Source of the DNA: Planctomycetota bacterium
GTDB lineage: Bacteria > Planctomycetota > PUPC01 > JACPCR01
Assembly: GCA_030740295.1 (NCBI GenBank)
Contig: JASLXP010000582.1
Coordinates: 1 to 52,505 of the forward strand
Length of the DNA stretch: 52,505 nt
Direction: 5' to 3'
Part shown: piece after piece, positions 6,392 through 14,268 of the stretch
Position numbering within the stretch: the first letter of the stretch is position 1
How the letters are laid out: each line of letters begins with the position of its first letter
Notes under the pieces: generated by a model
What the model was told of the DNA's origin: nothing
What the model saw: the letters and a program-made list of their open reading frames with translations, nothing else
The model's database searches: none
Translations under genes and position numbers: made by a program

Positions 6392-8989
6392 TCATGGCCC
6401 TGGAGCCGGCCAGGCGGGAAGTTGCAGCCTGACAGCACCGTCTTTCATCCCTACCGATTTCAGACGCTGGTTCCCAGAATTGGATCTGTGGACTTTCAGT
6501 CCTTCCTGGACGGTTCGCTTCTGCCGGGACGTGAGTTTGACCAACATGGGGTCTTTATCAGGCGGAGTGCGTGTGTTGAGTTTCTCCAGGAGACCTAGGA
6601 GGTCACTGCCGGTCAGCCAACTTGCCCTGCCTACGGTTTGGTTGCGTTGGGTCATCGGTGCGAGGTATTCGATGAGGGGACGATCATCGGTATTGATGGG
6701 AGCGCCAGTGAACATTTCTCTATTGGCCGTCAGGTTGCCGGCGTAATACAGGAACGGCCTGGCGACCGTAACAGAATCCGATGATTGGCCGTGGGATGCA
6801 GCGAGACTCCTTGCGGAGCGAACCATAACGTCCGGAATGAGCGGCGAGGGATCGCTGTGCCCAATCAGCGCGACGATGGGTCTGGCCTGATAGAAGTCGC
6901 CTCGCCAGAGAGTGACCTGCGGGAAAGTTTCCAACATCGTTCTGGTGATGCTGGAGAACTCCCGCCTGGAAGTCTGGAACAGCGGGAGCCACTGGCAGTA
7001 AAGGCCTCCTTCGGACAGGCGTCTTTTCACTGACTGAAAATGCGCGATGGCGTAAAGGCTGCCACTTCCCGCTTTCCACGGAAAGAACAGATCGCCGATG
7101 ATGACATCATACGTTTCCCTTCTTCCTGCCAGGTAGTTGCGCCCGTCCTCGATAGCGATGCGTACCCTGGAATCAGTGAACAGACCGTTTGTGTACCTCT
7201 CGAAGTGTTTCTTCGATGCGGCGACGACATCCGGAACCAGCTCGCAGACGGTTACCTGCTCGACAGGAAAGCGTAGGGATGCACCGGGTGTTATTCCGGT
7301 AGCCAATCCAATGAACAGAACTGACTTTGGCTCCCCGTGAACAATCAGAGGAAGTTCGGCCTGCCTTCGCCCCTCAACAAGTCCCACTGAACTGCCAAGG
7401 GTGTAGTGGTTGTTGTAGCGAATCTTCAGATCGCTCCTCAGTCGGACGACCGAAACGATTCCGTGATTGCTTTCCCAGGTTTCCAATAGTTCTTCGTCCA
7501 CTTCTGACTGCCATAGAACAGTTGCCTTGGCAGGGAACAGGACAAACAGAAGAAAGGCTACGGAGACCGGAGTGACTATCCTCGCCAGCCAATGCCTGAG
7601 AAATACGATTCCAAGCAATGTCCCCAATAAGCCATACACGGCAGCCACCAGATAGATGCCGCGCCAGAGCCCAATGACGTTGAGCATGACGAATCCCGCG
7701 GTCAGCGCCCCTGCGATGGCACCGAGGGTGTTGGCCGCGGTCAGGTGCCCAAGGGTTCTTCCGGGACAGTGGTCTTCCGAACTGCGATAGAGATTCAGGA
7801 GGAATGGAAATACCGCCCCGATAACAATGCCGGGCGCCAGCATGACGATGGCAGCGTGATAGAAGACGCTGCCCACGTAAGACCACCAGCCGACTCTTGG
7901 ACTGAGATAATCCAGGCCATGGGTAATCGCCGTCAGCACATGGGGAGTGGCCGCGGTCAACAGGCTAGCCAGAGCAAACAAAGAGATGAGGAAAGCTACG
8001 GGAGTTACGTTCAATTCTGAAAGTTTGCTCGAAAGCACCGCGCCAGCGGCCAATGCGATGAGAAACATCACCAGGACAGCAGAGAATGTGTAAACCGAAT
8101 TCTGCAAAACCTGGGCGAACATCTGCGTCCATAAGACTTCGAGGGCCAAGGCGGCGAAGCCAGTGAAGAAAGCGAGAAACGGCGCGAGATATCCAGGAAT
8201 CTGGTGGTGTGAGGGAGTAGGGGCGAATTCTGAACGGAGGGTGTCGTGCAATACTGGAGTATTGGAGTGTTGGGGAGTCGGTGTGGCGGAGGCATTCAAG
8301 ACAGCAGGCCTGTTTCGACCTAAAACGAATGCCACAGCTGCGATGAACAGGTTCAGGGATATGGCTATGAGATAAGAGTTCCGAAATCCAAAATGAAGGG
8401 GGAGGAGGAATCCGGCCGAGAAGGCACCGAGGACGGCGCCCGAGGTGTTGATGGCGTAAATAAGGCTCCCTTCGATGCCTATCTCTCTCGAACTTTCTAT
8501 CAGGGCTTGAGCCATGACAGGCAGGGTTCCGCCCATGAAGAAAGAGGGCAGAAAGAGAAGGCCGAGGGACATGGCGAACTTTGTTGCGAGAAAGAGGCCT
8601 GACTGTTCACCGAAGAGACCGAAGATGTGTGGGTAAAGCGTCCGATAAAGACTCAGAATGACGAAGTAAGCGAGTGCGGACAGTGCTACCCCCGTTTCGA
8701 GGAAAGCGTAGGTGCGCAGGGGATTCCGGCAGCGTTCGACCCGCCGTCCCCAGTAGTAAGAACCCGCGGAAAGGCCGAGGAAGAAAGAGGTCAGTGTCGT
8801 CGCAGCCGCATGGGCGGTATTGCCAAACAAGAGCCCCAGCTCCTTCATCCAGAGCACTTCATAGATCAGCCCTGCCATTCCGGAAAGAAAGAGGCAACCG
8901 TAAACCAGGCCCCGTGCATTCAAGACTCTGGGATCGGCCAGAGTCTTGTTGATTCTTTCACGTCCTTCACAGGCTGAGAGGTTCCGCAT
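6392..8989 (-). CDS. Polytopic membrane permease-like domain fused to a spermidine-synthase-like (SAM fold) domain
   Basis: The 865 residues have two parts. The first ~500 form about 12-14 hydrophobic segments in two halves, each opening with the family pattern (GLIYEVLWMKELGLLFGN and ALALEVLWTQMFAQVL), separated by a Pro/Thr/Ser/His linker (228-266). The C-terminal half is a spermidine-synthase/methyltransferase Rossmann fold: motif FIGLATGITPGA near residue 555, CELVPDV as the acidic strand-2 end, EDGRNYL, then IIGDLFFPWKAGSGSLY. Known family members are called fused spermidine synthases, but most have no proven reaction. Its position inside a metal-handling block may point to a metal-related product (speculative). 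A paralogue with TPRs lies at 16488-19784. The family is clear; the function is unknown. Confidence 0.85.
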   Translation of the reverse strand: MRNLSACEGRERINKTLADPRVLNARGLVYGCLFLSGMAGLIYEVLWMKELGLLFGNTAHAAATTLTSFFLGLSAGSYYWGRRVERCRNPLRTYAFLETGVALSALAYFVILSLYRTLYPHIFGLFGEQSGLFLATKFAMSLGLLFLPSFFMGGTLPVMAQALIESSREIGIEGSLIYAINTSGAVLGAFSAGFLLPLHFGFRNSYLIAISLNLFIAAVAFVLGRNRPAVLNASATPTPQHSNTPVLHDTLRSEFAPTPSHHQIPGYLAPFLAFFTGFAALALEVLWTQMFAQVLQNSVYTFSAVLVMFLIALAAGAVLSSKLSELNVTPVAFLISLFALASLLTAATPHVLTAITHGLDYLSPRVGWWSYVGSVFYHAAIVMLAPGIVIGAVFPFLLNLYRSSEDHCPGRTLGHLTAANTLGAIAGALTAGFVMLNVIGLWRGIYLVAAVYGLLGTLLGIVFLRHWLARIVTPVSVAFLLFVLFPAKATVLWQSEVDEELLETWESNHGIVSVVRLRSDLKIRYNNHYTLGSSVGLVEGRRQAELPLIVHGEPKSVLFIGLATGITPGASLRFPVEQVTVCELVPDVVAASKKHFERYTNGLFTDSRVRIAIEDGRNYLAGRRETYDVIIGDLFFPWKAGSGSLYAIAHFQSVKRRLSEGGLYCQWLPLFQTSRREFSSITRTMLETFPQVTLWRGDFYQARPIVALIGHSDPSPLIPDVMVRSARSLAASHGQSSDSVTVARPFLYYAGNLTANREMFTGAPINTDDRPLIEYLAPMTQRNQTVGRASWLTGSDLLGLLEKLNTRTPPDKDPMLVKLTSRQKRTVQEGLKVHRSNSGNQRLKSVGMKDGAVRLQLPAWPAPGP
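8201..8293 (-). repeat. Low-complexity repeat words inserted in frame in the permease linker
   Basis: The linker between the two membrane halves encodes ASATPTPQHSNTPVLHDT. The DNA is built from words such as TACTGGAGTATTGGAGTG (plus strand). It is hydrophilic and not part of the fold, so it looks like an intergenic-type microsatellite accommodated in the gene. Confidence 0.5.
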
Positions 8990-9027
8990 CGTGTTACTGC
9001 ACGGGCATGGGTCATCATCCTAACTAA

Positions 9028-9138
9028 TTACTCAGAGGTCTCGGGCTCATGGCTCTGGTGAGCCTTGCCATCAAGATGAGGGTCACAACAAGCGCTAGCA
9101 AAATAGAAGGCGAGTGACCATAGAACTCGGATCGCCAT
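9028..9138 (-). CDS. Possible 36-residue exported peptide
   Basis: A short frame (ATG 9138, TAA 9028-9030) encodes MAIRVLWSLAFYFASACC followed by DPHLDGKAHQSHEPETSE. That is an Arg, a hydrophobic core, an ASAC lipobox-like site, and a small polar His-containing tail. It sits between the lipoprotein gene and the permease fusion on the same strand, with 38 bp to the next start. AAGGA lies too close to the ATG to be an ideal ribosome site. The signal-peptide shape and the fit to the neighbouring His-rich exported proteins are the only support. Confidence 0.35.
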   Translation of the reverse strand: MAIRVLWSLAFYFASACCDPHLDGKAHQSHEPETSE

Positions 9139-9213
9139 CCTTACAGCCCGCGGCGTTCGTCAGGATCAGAATTCACAGGCCAGCAATCTCACCATCTCAA
9201 TTATTGGTCATTG

Positions 9214-9579
9214 TTAATGCTCGTGGCCGTGCCCCTCCGAGCTCCGTCGAATCCAGTTTGCGAGCATTGAATCAAGATCCTTCTGAGTGAAATTGCCCCG
9301 ATTAATCTGAGCCCCATTCTTTTTATACCAATCCTTCATCATTAGACCAAAATCTTTCAAAGAAACATCGCCTAGTTTATCCTTATTTTTCTTTAGCCAA
9401 TCTTTGACCATTCCATCGAATTCCGCCTGAGAAATCTTGCCCTCAGCGTTTCCAGCTACAGCTTTCTCTTTGTTCTTAATCTTTTCCGCTGCGGCGTCTT
9501 GGTTGCCCTGGCCACAGCCAGAAATCATGATAGCAACCAAACAGGGAAACAGGAGCGATATGCAGATGCGTTTTTTCAT
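9214..9579 (-). CDS. Small lipoprotein with repeated helix units and a His tail (unknown family)
   Basis: The 121-residue protein starts at ATG 9579 with AAAGGG upstream. Residues 1-22 are a lipoprotein signal ending in the lipobox ISGC. After a Lys/Glu-rich linker come three related units: GKISQAEFDGMVKDWLKKN, LGDVSLKDFGLMMKDWYKKN and a third starting NRGNFTQKDLDSMLANWIRR. Each places a (D/E)F or DL pair before a helix ending in a Trp. The spacing recalls paired EF-hand-like or DUF-type helical repeats, but no complete calcium loop (DxDxDG) is present. The protein ends GHGHEH, a likely metal-binding tail. It lies 65 bp after the HupE-type gene and is probably co-transcribed. A periplasmic metal-binding accessory role is inferred. 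Confidence 0.75.
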   Translation of the reverse strand: MKKRICISLLFPCLVAIMISGCGQGNQDAAAEKIKNKEKAVAGNAEGKISQAEFDGMVKDWLKKNKDKLGDVSLKDFGLMMKDWYKKNGAQINRGNFTQKDLDSMLANWIRRSSEGHGHEH

Positions 9580-9644
9580 CTTTACCCTTTCGTTAAGAGG
9601 TAATAAGAGACGACTTTCCTGATTTCAAAACTTTAGTATCCGGT

Positions 9645-10778
9645 TCACTCCAATTTATACTTCAGCGAACCGGGCACACCAAGAATTACGTACGAACCTT
9701 TTGTTTTCAAGGTGACTTCAACGGCTGCCAAACCCTTGTTCTCCCAGTACCAGCCATGTGACCCCTCAAAGGGGGCAGTGAACGAACCGTCTGATTCCTG
9801 CTCAGTACCCTTCTCGAAACTCTTGAAGGCGTCAGTAGAGTTGCCTTTGGGTTCGCCGTGAAAATCATAGTACAGCTTTACACCATCTGTTTTCCATGAG
9901 TATTCAAGGACTGCGCCCTTCACCAAATGGAATTTGTATTCCTTACCCTTTCCAGCCGGGATAGAGATAGTGATTGAATCATTTCGCGGGCGGGGAGGTT
10001 CTGTCGAATCCTCTGATTCGGCAATATTTGCCGTGCCCCCCGCTTCTCTGGCCATGTTGAGATGCTCTTGGCCATGTGAGGCTTTACTGAATGCGAGATC
10101 ATCTACAAATGCCTGATGAGAGTAACCGTGCATCTGCAGCAAAAACAATAGAAAACCAGCGACAATTAACCCAACGTTGGAGGCAGCACTGAACCGCTCA
10201 AACGATGCAGATCTTCTCCAACCTGCAAGGAGAAACAACATGGCAGTCAAGGCGAGAACTTGCCCGAGTTCTACGCCGATATTGAAAGAAATGATCTTGA
10301 GGAGAAGCCCCGCATCGCCTAAAGGCAATTGCTGCAGGCGTGTCGACAGCCCAAAGCCATGGATGAGGCCAAAGGCAAACACCAAAAATAGGAGATTTGG
10401 CGACTTCACCTTCAGGTATCTTTGGAACCCATCTATATTATCGAAGCCCTTATACAACACCGTCAATGCAATTACGGCGTCGACCAAAAAATAGTTGGCT
10501 GTGATCTCCATAAACGTGGCGAAGATAAGCGTGATGCTATGCCCTAACGTGAAGGCCGTGATGAACTTGACAATGTCTTTGAATTTGGTCAGAAAGAAAA
10601 TGACTCCAAACAGAAAGAGCAAATGATCATAGCCGGTCAGCATATGTGACGCGCCCAGCCTAACATATACTAGATAGCTACCGTCCAGCATGGACTGCTT
10701 ATCCGAATCGGAGATGCCATGAGCGTAGATCTGCGATAGTGGCAAGAAGGCCACGAATGTTATCAAGGCGTTTTTCAT
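9645..10778 (-). CDS. HupE/UreJ-type membrane protein fused to a C-terminal periplasmic domain
   Basis: ATG at 10778 is chosen because the signal-like MKNALITFVAFLPLSQIYAHG begins there (377 residues); the frame extends further upstream to 10856. Residues ~30-230 carry the HupE/UreJ_2 marks: GASHMLTGYDHLLFLFGV, TLGHSIT, GLIHGFGLS and FNIGVELGQ, with about six membrane helices and the conserved His residues used for Ni/Co passage in characterised relatives. After a His/Glu-containing linker, the last ~105 residues (from ITISIPAGKGKEYKFHL, through YYDFHGEP and GSHGWYWEN) match what is usually a separate 'transmembrane anchor' protein encoded beside such permeases. Metal uptake or efflux is the probable role; direction and metal are unknown. 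Start site is less sure than the family. Confidence 0.85.
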   Translation of the reverse strand: MKNALITFVAFLPLSQIYAHGISDSDKQSMLDGSYLVYVRLGASHMLTGYDHLLFLFGVIFFLTKFKDIVKFITAFTLGHSITLIFATFMEITANYFLVDAVIALTVLYKGFDNIDGFQRYLKVKSPNLLFLVFAFGLIHGFGLSTRLQQLPLGDAGLLLKIISFNIGVELGQVLALTAMLFLLAGWRRSASFERFSAASNVGLIVAGFLLFLLQMHGYSHQAFVDDLAFSKASHGQEHLNMAREAGGTANIAESEDSTEPPRPRNDSITISIPAGKGKEYKFHLVKGAVLEYSWKTDGVKLYYDFHGEPKGNSTDAFKSFEKGTEQESDGSFTAPFEGSHGWYWENKGLAAVEVTLKTKGSYVILGVPGSLKYKLE

Positions 10779-11074
10779 AGTGCTTTTAGAGTTAGAGGCT
10801 GTGAATTTGCGCATCTCATCGATAGTTTCGGCAAGGAGGTCGTCGCCTCTGGCCACAGAGACGAGCAGCCACAGGGGTCAGCCGTCGTGGACGCCAGAAG
10901 TCATAGAGTGTTGCAGGCTCTCGCGTCCTATCGGGGGAAAGGATTGGCCACCTGGCGGTTAATAGGTTAGTAAATCAATCTGGGGTAGAAGTCTCGATCT
11001 GGAACTCACAACCAAAGAACCTTGGGCGCGAAATACTGCCCTGGATTCCAGTCCGGTCAAGATGTGGAGGGGTA

Positions 11075-11437
11075 TCAGATGAGCAGGCGGGACGACATGA
11101 TTATGATGTCCGTTTGAGTGGGCCCACCTGATTGAGCGCGCGACACTATCGCCGACGAGATCGACAGGTCAGATGCCAGAATATGCGTGTGGCAGACTGG
11201 TCTGAAAGCCAGGGCGGATGAAACATCTTGCTGAACGGATGAGACATTTACCGTGGCAATCTGAGGGCAATGGCAAAACTCGTGATTGGAGTGCTGTTCA
11301 GAGGAGTGATCCCCAACTTCGTCGACGCAAACGTCCAGACAGCAGCAGCACCCCACCAAGAACAGCCCAAAAATCAGGACCATTCCCCAGTGCATGTAGA
11401 ATTGTCGCCTGAATGTCGAGAGAATCCCCCTTCGCAT
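11075..11437 (-). CDS. Small Cys/His-rich exported protein, copy 2 (unknown family, paralogue of 5715-6083)
   Basis: The 120 residues align with copy 1 over their whole length: MRRGILSTFRR, MHWGMVLIFGLFLVGCCCC, GDHSSEQHSN, a CHC motif, and the end GGPTQTDIIIMSSRLLI. Here LVGC directly before the extra cysteines is a fair lipobox, so a lipid-anchored periplasmic protein is likely. I chose ATG at 11437 because similarity to copy 1 begins there; upstream TTG/ATG options exist. It is the first gene of the minus-strand metal block, 296 bp before the HupE-type gene, as copy 1 precedes czcC. The two copies also share about 30 bp of sequence just past their stop codons, so the duplication included flanking DNA. 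Confidence 0.7.
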   Translation of the reverse strand: MRRGILSTFRRQFYMHWGMVLIFGLFLVGCCCCLDVCVDEVGDHSSEQHSNHEFCHCPQIATVNVSSVQQDVSSALAFRPVCHTHILASDLSISSAIVSRAQSGGPTQTDIIIMSSRLLI

Positions 11438-11593
11438 GCCGTTGAGTGTATTGCTCCTGTGATTGAAACTCAACAATTACAGAGGGCTTTGTGCGCCTGG
11501 CAGGCATCCTCCACAGTGTGGTTGAGTATCGTCGGACCCTGCTCTGTTCTGAGTATCGAATGAGCTTTACAGCCGAGAAACGGAAACTCGAAC

Positions 11594-13111
11594 ATGAGCA
11601 CGACCACCAACCTGAAGACTAGTGTCCGGGACACCGTCGAGACGTTAATCGAAAAGCAGTCAGCCCGGCTTGCAGGAGCGCCATTCGGAGATCGCTGCAT
11701 TACCGTGACAGGCACGGTGAACCGCCGTTACCGTTCCCTTGGCGGCCGGCGCGGTAAGAGCTTCAAGACTTTTATCTTCGACACCATTCTGCCTCAGCCG
11801 AACCCAACTGCGATGGACTTTGGCATATGGCCCGTACTGGAACGGCTCGCCGAAGAAACGGGGGATTCGTCTTACGGCGAACTTCTGAACGCAATGATTC
11901 AGGCATTCGCTGACTACGGTTTTGATCCCAGATCCGGCCTGGGCTATTTCGGCGCGATGACTCATTTTGATGTCGTGAGACTTGGCCCTTCTCCGTACAT
12001 GGGGGCTGGATCGCCCGGTTTCAAATTCACCGCAGGTCTCCCATACGAGAAGCTCTGGGAAAAGATGCCCGAGCAGATGGACCGGATGTTCAAGGCGTTT
12101 TTCTGGGGAATGATCACGCGGCCGGAAACCATGGATTACAACCGGTATGGGTTTTACGGTTTCGATGATTCAAGACGCGAGCACACCATGCCCTATCAGC
12201 CCGGGCATATTGCTTTCGCCGGCGCCGGCGCGTGGATGATTGAGGCATGGGCTTTCCACTATTCAAAGACCGGCGATGCGGAAAGCCTGGCACGCGCTCA
12301 GGCAATGGCCGACAAATGGCTGGCTCTGCAAAGTCCTGAGACCGGGCTCGTCCCTCACTTTCTGGGAAGCAAGAAAGAAGGCGAAACTTCCATGACTGCC
12401 CAGACCTACTGCAACATCGGTGACGCAAACGCAGCGATTGCCTACCTCGATGCAGCCAGGACATTGGAGGGCCGTTCGAAATCCGTTGCACTGGCAAACC
12501 AACTGAAAGAGATGGGACGAATGCTGATCACAGGATTGGCGAAGTACTGTTACGACGCGCAACACGACGTCTTTCAAGAGTGGTTGCATGTAGAGGATGG
12601 CAGCGTTCACACAGAGGCGTACACGTATCACTTCCATTCACAGGAACAGAAAGATCACTGGACAGCCATCGATCCGACTCTGGCAGAAGTTGCGGTCCAT
12701 TCCGGCAATCAATATTACCAATCCGGGCCTGCATACTGGTCCTGCGGAGTAGGGATTCCGTTGTGCGCTGCAAAGGCCGCCGAACGGACGAACGATTCCT
12801 ACCTGTTGGAACGTGCTCGCTTCTTTGCCGATGGCATCATGCAGTCAGCGCCGGAAGAATCCGGCCCGTGCAATGAAGCAGGCCAATGGATCTTCCCCGC
12901 GTCTGGTTCGTATCTACAGACTATGCTGCACCTGTACCGCATTACCGATGACGAGGAATTCTTGAAGAATGCCAGATTGCTGGCCTCAGCCGAGCTCGAG
13001 CGTCTCGCCAGCCCGGCGCCGGAAGGTATCCCCGAATGGTGGAGATTCCCGTTCCGCAGCGGGTTCCTGTTCTCGCTCCTCGAACTGCATGCGGCCGAAT
13101 CCCAAGGCTGA
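11594..13111 (+). CDS. Six-hairpin (alpha/alpha)6-barrel carbohydrate-active protein, specificity unknown
   Basis: The 505 residues have no signal peptide, so the protein is probably cytoplasmic. The pattern of paired helices with aromatic and acidic loops (for example MDFGIWPVLERLAEETGD, GHIAFAGAGAWMIEAWAFHYSKTGD, TYCNIGDANAAIAYLDAARTL, SGSYLQTMLHLYRITDDEEFL) is that of alpha/alpha-toroid glycoside hydrolases, lyases and epimerases. I cannot place it in a numbered CAZy family. Two Gfo/Idh/MocA oxidoreductases follow on the same strand within 60 bp each, so a sugar or uronate catabolic operon is likely. It starts 117 bp from the divergent small Cys/His-rich gene and is the operon head. Confidence 0.7.
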   Translation: MSTTTNLKTSVRDTVETLIEKQSARLAGAPFGDRCITVTGTVNRRYRSLGGRRGKSFKTFIFDTILPQPNPTAMDFGIWPVLERLAEETGDSSYGELLNAMIQAFADYGFDPRSGLGYFGAMTHFDVVRLGPSPYMGAGSPGFKFTAGLPYEKLWEKMPEQMDRMFKAFFWGMITRPETMDYNRYGFYGFDDSRREHTMPYQPGHIAFAGAGAWMIEAWAFHYSKTGDAESLARAQAMADKWLALQSPETGLVPHFLGSKKEGETSMTAQTYCNIGDANAAIAYLDAARTLEGRSKSVALANQLKEMGRMLITGLAKYCYDAQHDVFQEWLHVEDGSVHTEAYTYHFHSQEQKDHWTAIDPTLAEVAVHSGNQYYQSGPAYWSCGVGIPLCAAKAAERTNDSYLLERARFFADGIMQSAPEESGPCNEAGQWIFPASGSYLQTMLHLYRITDDEEFLKNARLLASAELERLASPAPEGIPEWWRFPFRSGFLFSLLELHAAESQG

Positions 13112-13164
13112 TGCAGACAAAGCGAATTTCATTTTCGAAAAACTGACTTGTCGGAACCTGATTC

Positions 13165-14205
13165 ATGAAAGCAGACAGCGCCATGACTGATGACCTGCAT
13201 TTCGTAGAAAGAAAACCCGTCCGAATCGGAGTCGTCGGATGCGGAGTGGTCGCCGACTATGGTCATCTGCCAACGATTCACTCGTTGGCAGAGACAGAGC
13301 TTGTCGGTGTTGCCGATCCGGATGCGGAGCGTCTCTCTGTCCAGGTGGAGAAATATGGTGTCCCGGGATTCGAATCTTTCGAAGCAATGCTGGGGGCGGT
13401 TGAAATGGATGCGGTCGCTCTCCCGGTGCATCCCTGCCTCAAACTTGAACTCATTCGCGTGGCTGCCGCGAACGGGCTGCATGCCTTCTGTGAAAAGCCA
13501 CTGACCGAAACGGTCGATGAAGCAGAAGAACTCGTGCGGATGATGGACGAAGCCGGCCTGTTCGTCGGCGTCTCATTCGGTTACAGGGGAAAGCAAGTTG
13601 TGCAACGGATGATGGCGCTGCTGCAGGATGGGGCCATCGGCCGGCTTCGGGCTGTACACATCGTGAATCTCTGGGACTACCACGGCCTGAGAAGCATCAA
13701 GAAGAGCGGAAACCGAAGGAGACGCTCTCTCGAAAATCTTGGCACTCTCGATTGCGGCGTGCACCACCTGGACCTTGCACGCTGGTTCGCTGATTCAGAA
13801 TACTCCACACTGCACGCGGTTGGGACGTCCGTTGAGGCGGATAACAAGATGCCGGATCACATCGTGTTCCAGGCAAGAATGGAGAATGGGGTCCTTGTCT
13901 CTATCAACGAAAGCGGCGTCTGGGGGCACACGGCCGCGGAGCGGCCACCTTACGAGATGAGTTATCATCTATTGGGTGAAAACGGATTCATGACCGACCG
14001 CCAGGGCGAGCTTTCAATCGTGAGCGGCGAGAAGCAGTGGACCGAAAAGCTGGCAGAAGACAAAGCATGGGAAGATTGTTACCGACAGTTTGTCCAGGTG
14101 ATCTGTGGCGAAGAGATTCCAAACCGATTCCTGGCCGATGGCAACGACGCGCTGATAAACATGCAGGTGGCCGAGGAAATCCTGCGTCAGTGCGGCGATG
14201 GTTGA
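13165..14205 (+). CDS. Gfo/Idh/MocA-family NAD(P)-dependent oxidoreductase
   Basis: The 346-residue protein has an N-terminal Rossmann domain (RIGVVGCGVVADYGHLPTI, the GxGxxA-like dinucleotide loop) and the family EKP motif (HAFCEKPLTETVDEAEELV), where Lys is the usual catalytic residue. In the second domain, NLGTLDCGVHHLDLARWF carries the conserved GxHxxD-type pair. These enzymes oxidise or reduce sugar, inositol or uronate hydroxyls. A second Met (13183) is an alternative start closer to the Rossmann fold. It lies between the alpha/alpha-barrel gene and another Gfo/Idh gene, so a shared sugar pathway is inferred. The substrate is unknown. Confidence 0.9.
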   Translation: MKADSAMTDDLHFVERKPVRIGVVGCGVVADYGHLPTIHSLAETELVGVADPDAERLSVQVEKYGVPGFESFEAMLGAVEMDAVALPVHPCLKLELIRVAAANGLHAFCEKPLTETVDEAEELVRMMDEAGLFVGVSFGYRGKQVVQRMMALLQDGAIGRLRAVHIVNLWDYHGLRSIKKSGNRRRRSLENLGTLDCGVHHLDLARWFADSEYSTLHAVGTSVEADNKMPDHIVFQARMENGVLVSINESGVWGHTAAERPPYEMSYHLLGENGFMTDRQGELSIVSGEKQWTEKLAEDKAWEDCYRQFVQVICGEEIPNRFLADGNDALINMQVAEEILRQCGDG

Positions 14206-14268
14206 AGAACGGTTGATAGTGCACGACAGTGCCTTGCTGTTCCCGAAGAAAGACATACAAAGAGGTGC

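Noticed and set aside
6059..6598. Plus-strand frame of 179 residues
   Set aside because: Its right part is antisense to the permease fusion's conserved C-terminal coding region and it has no recognisable protein features.
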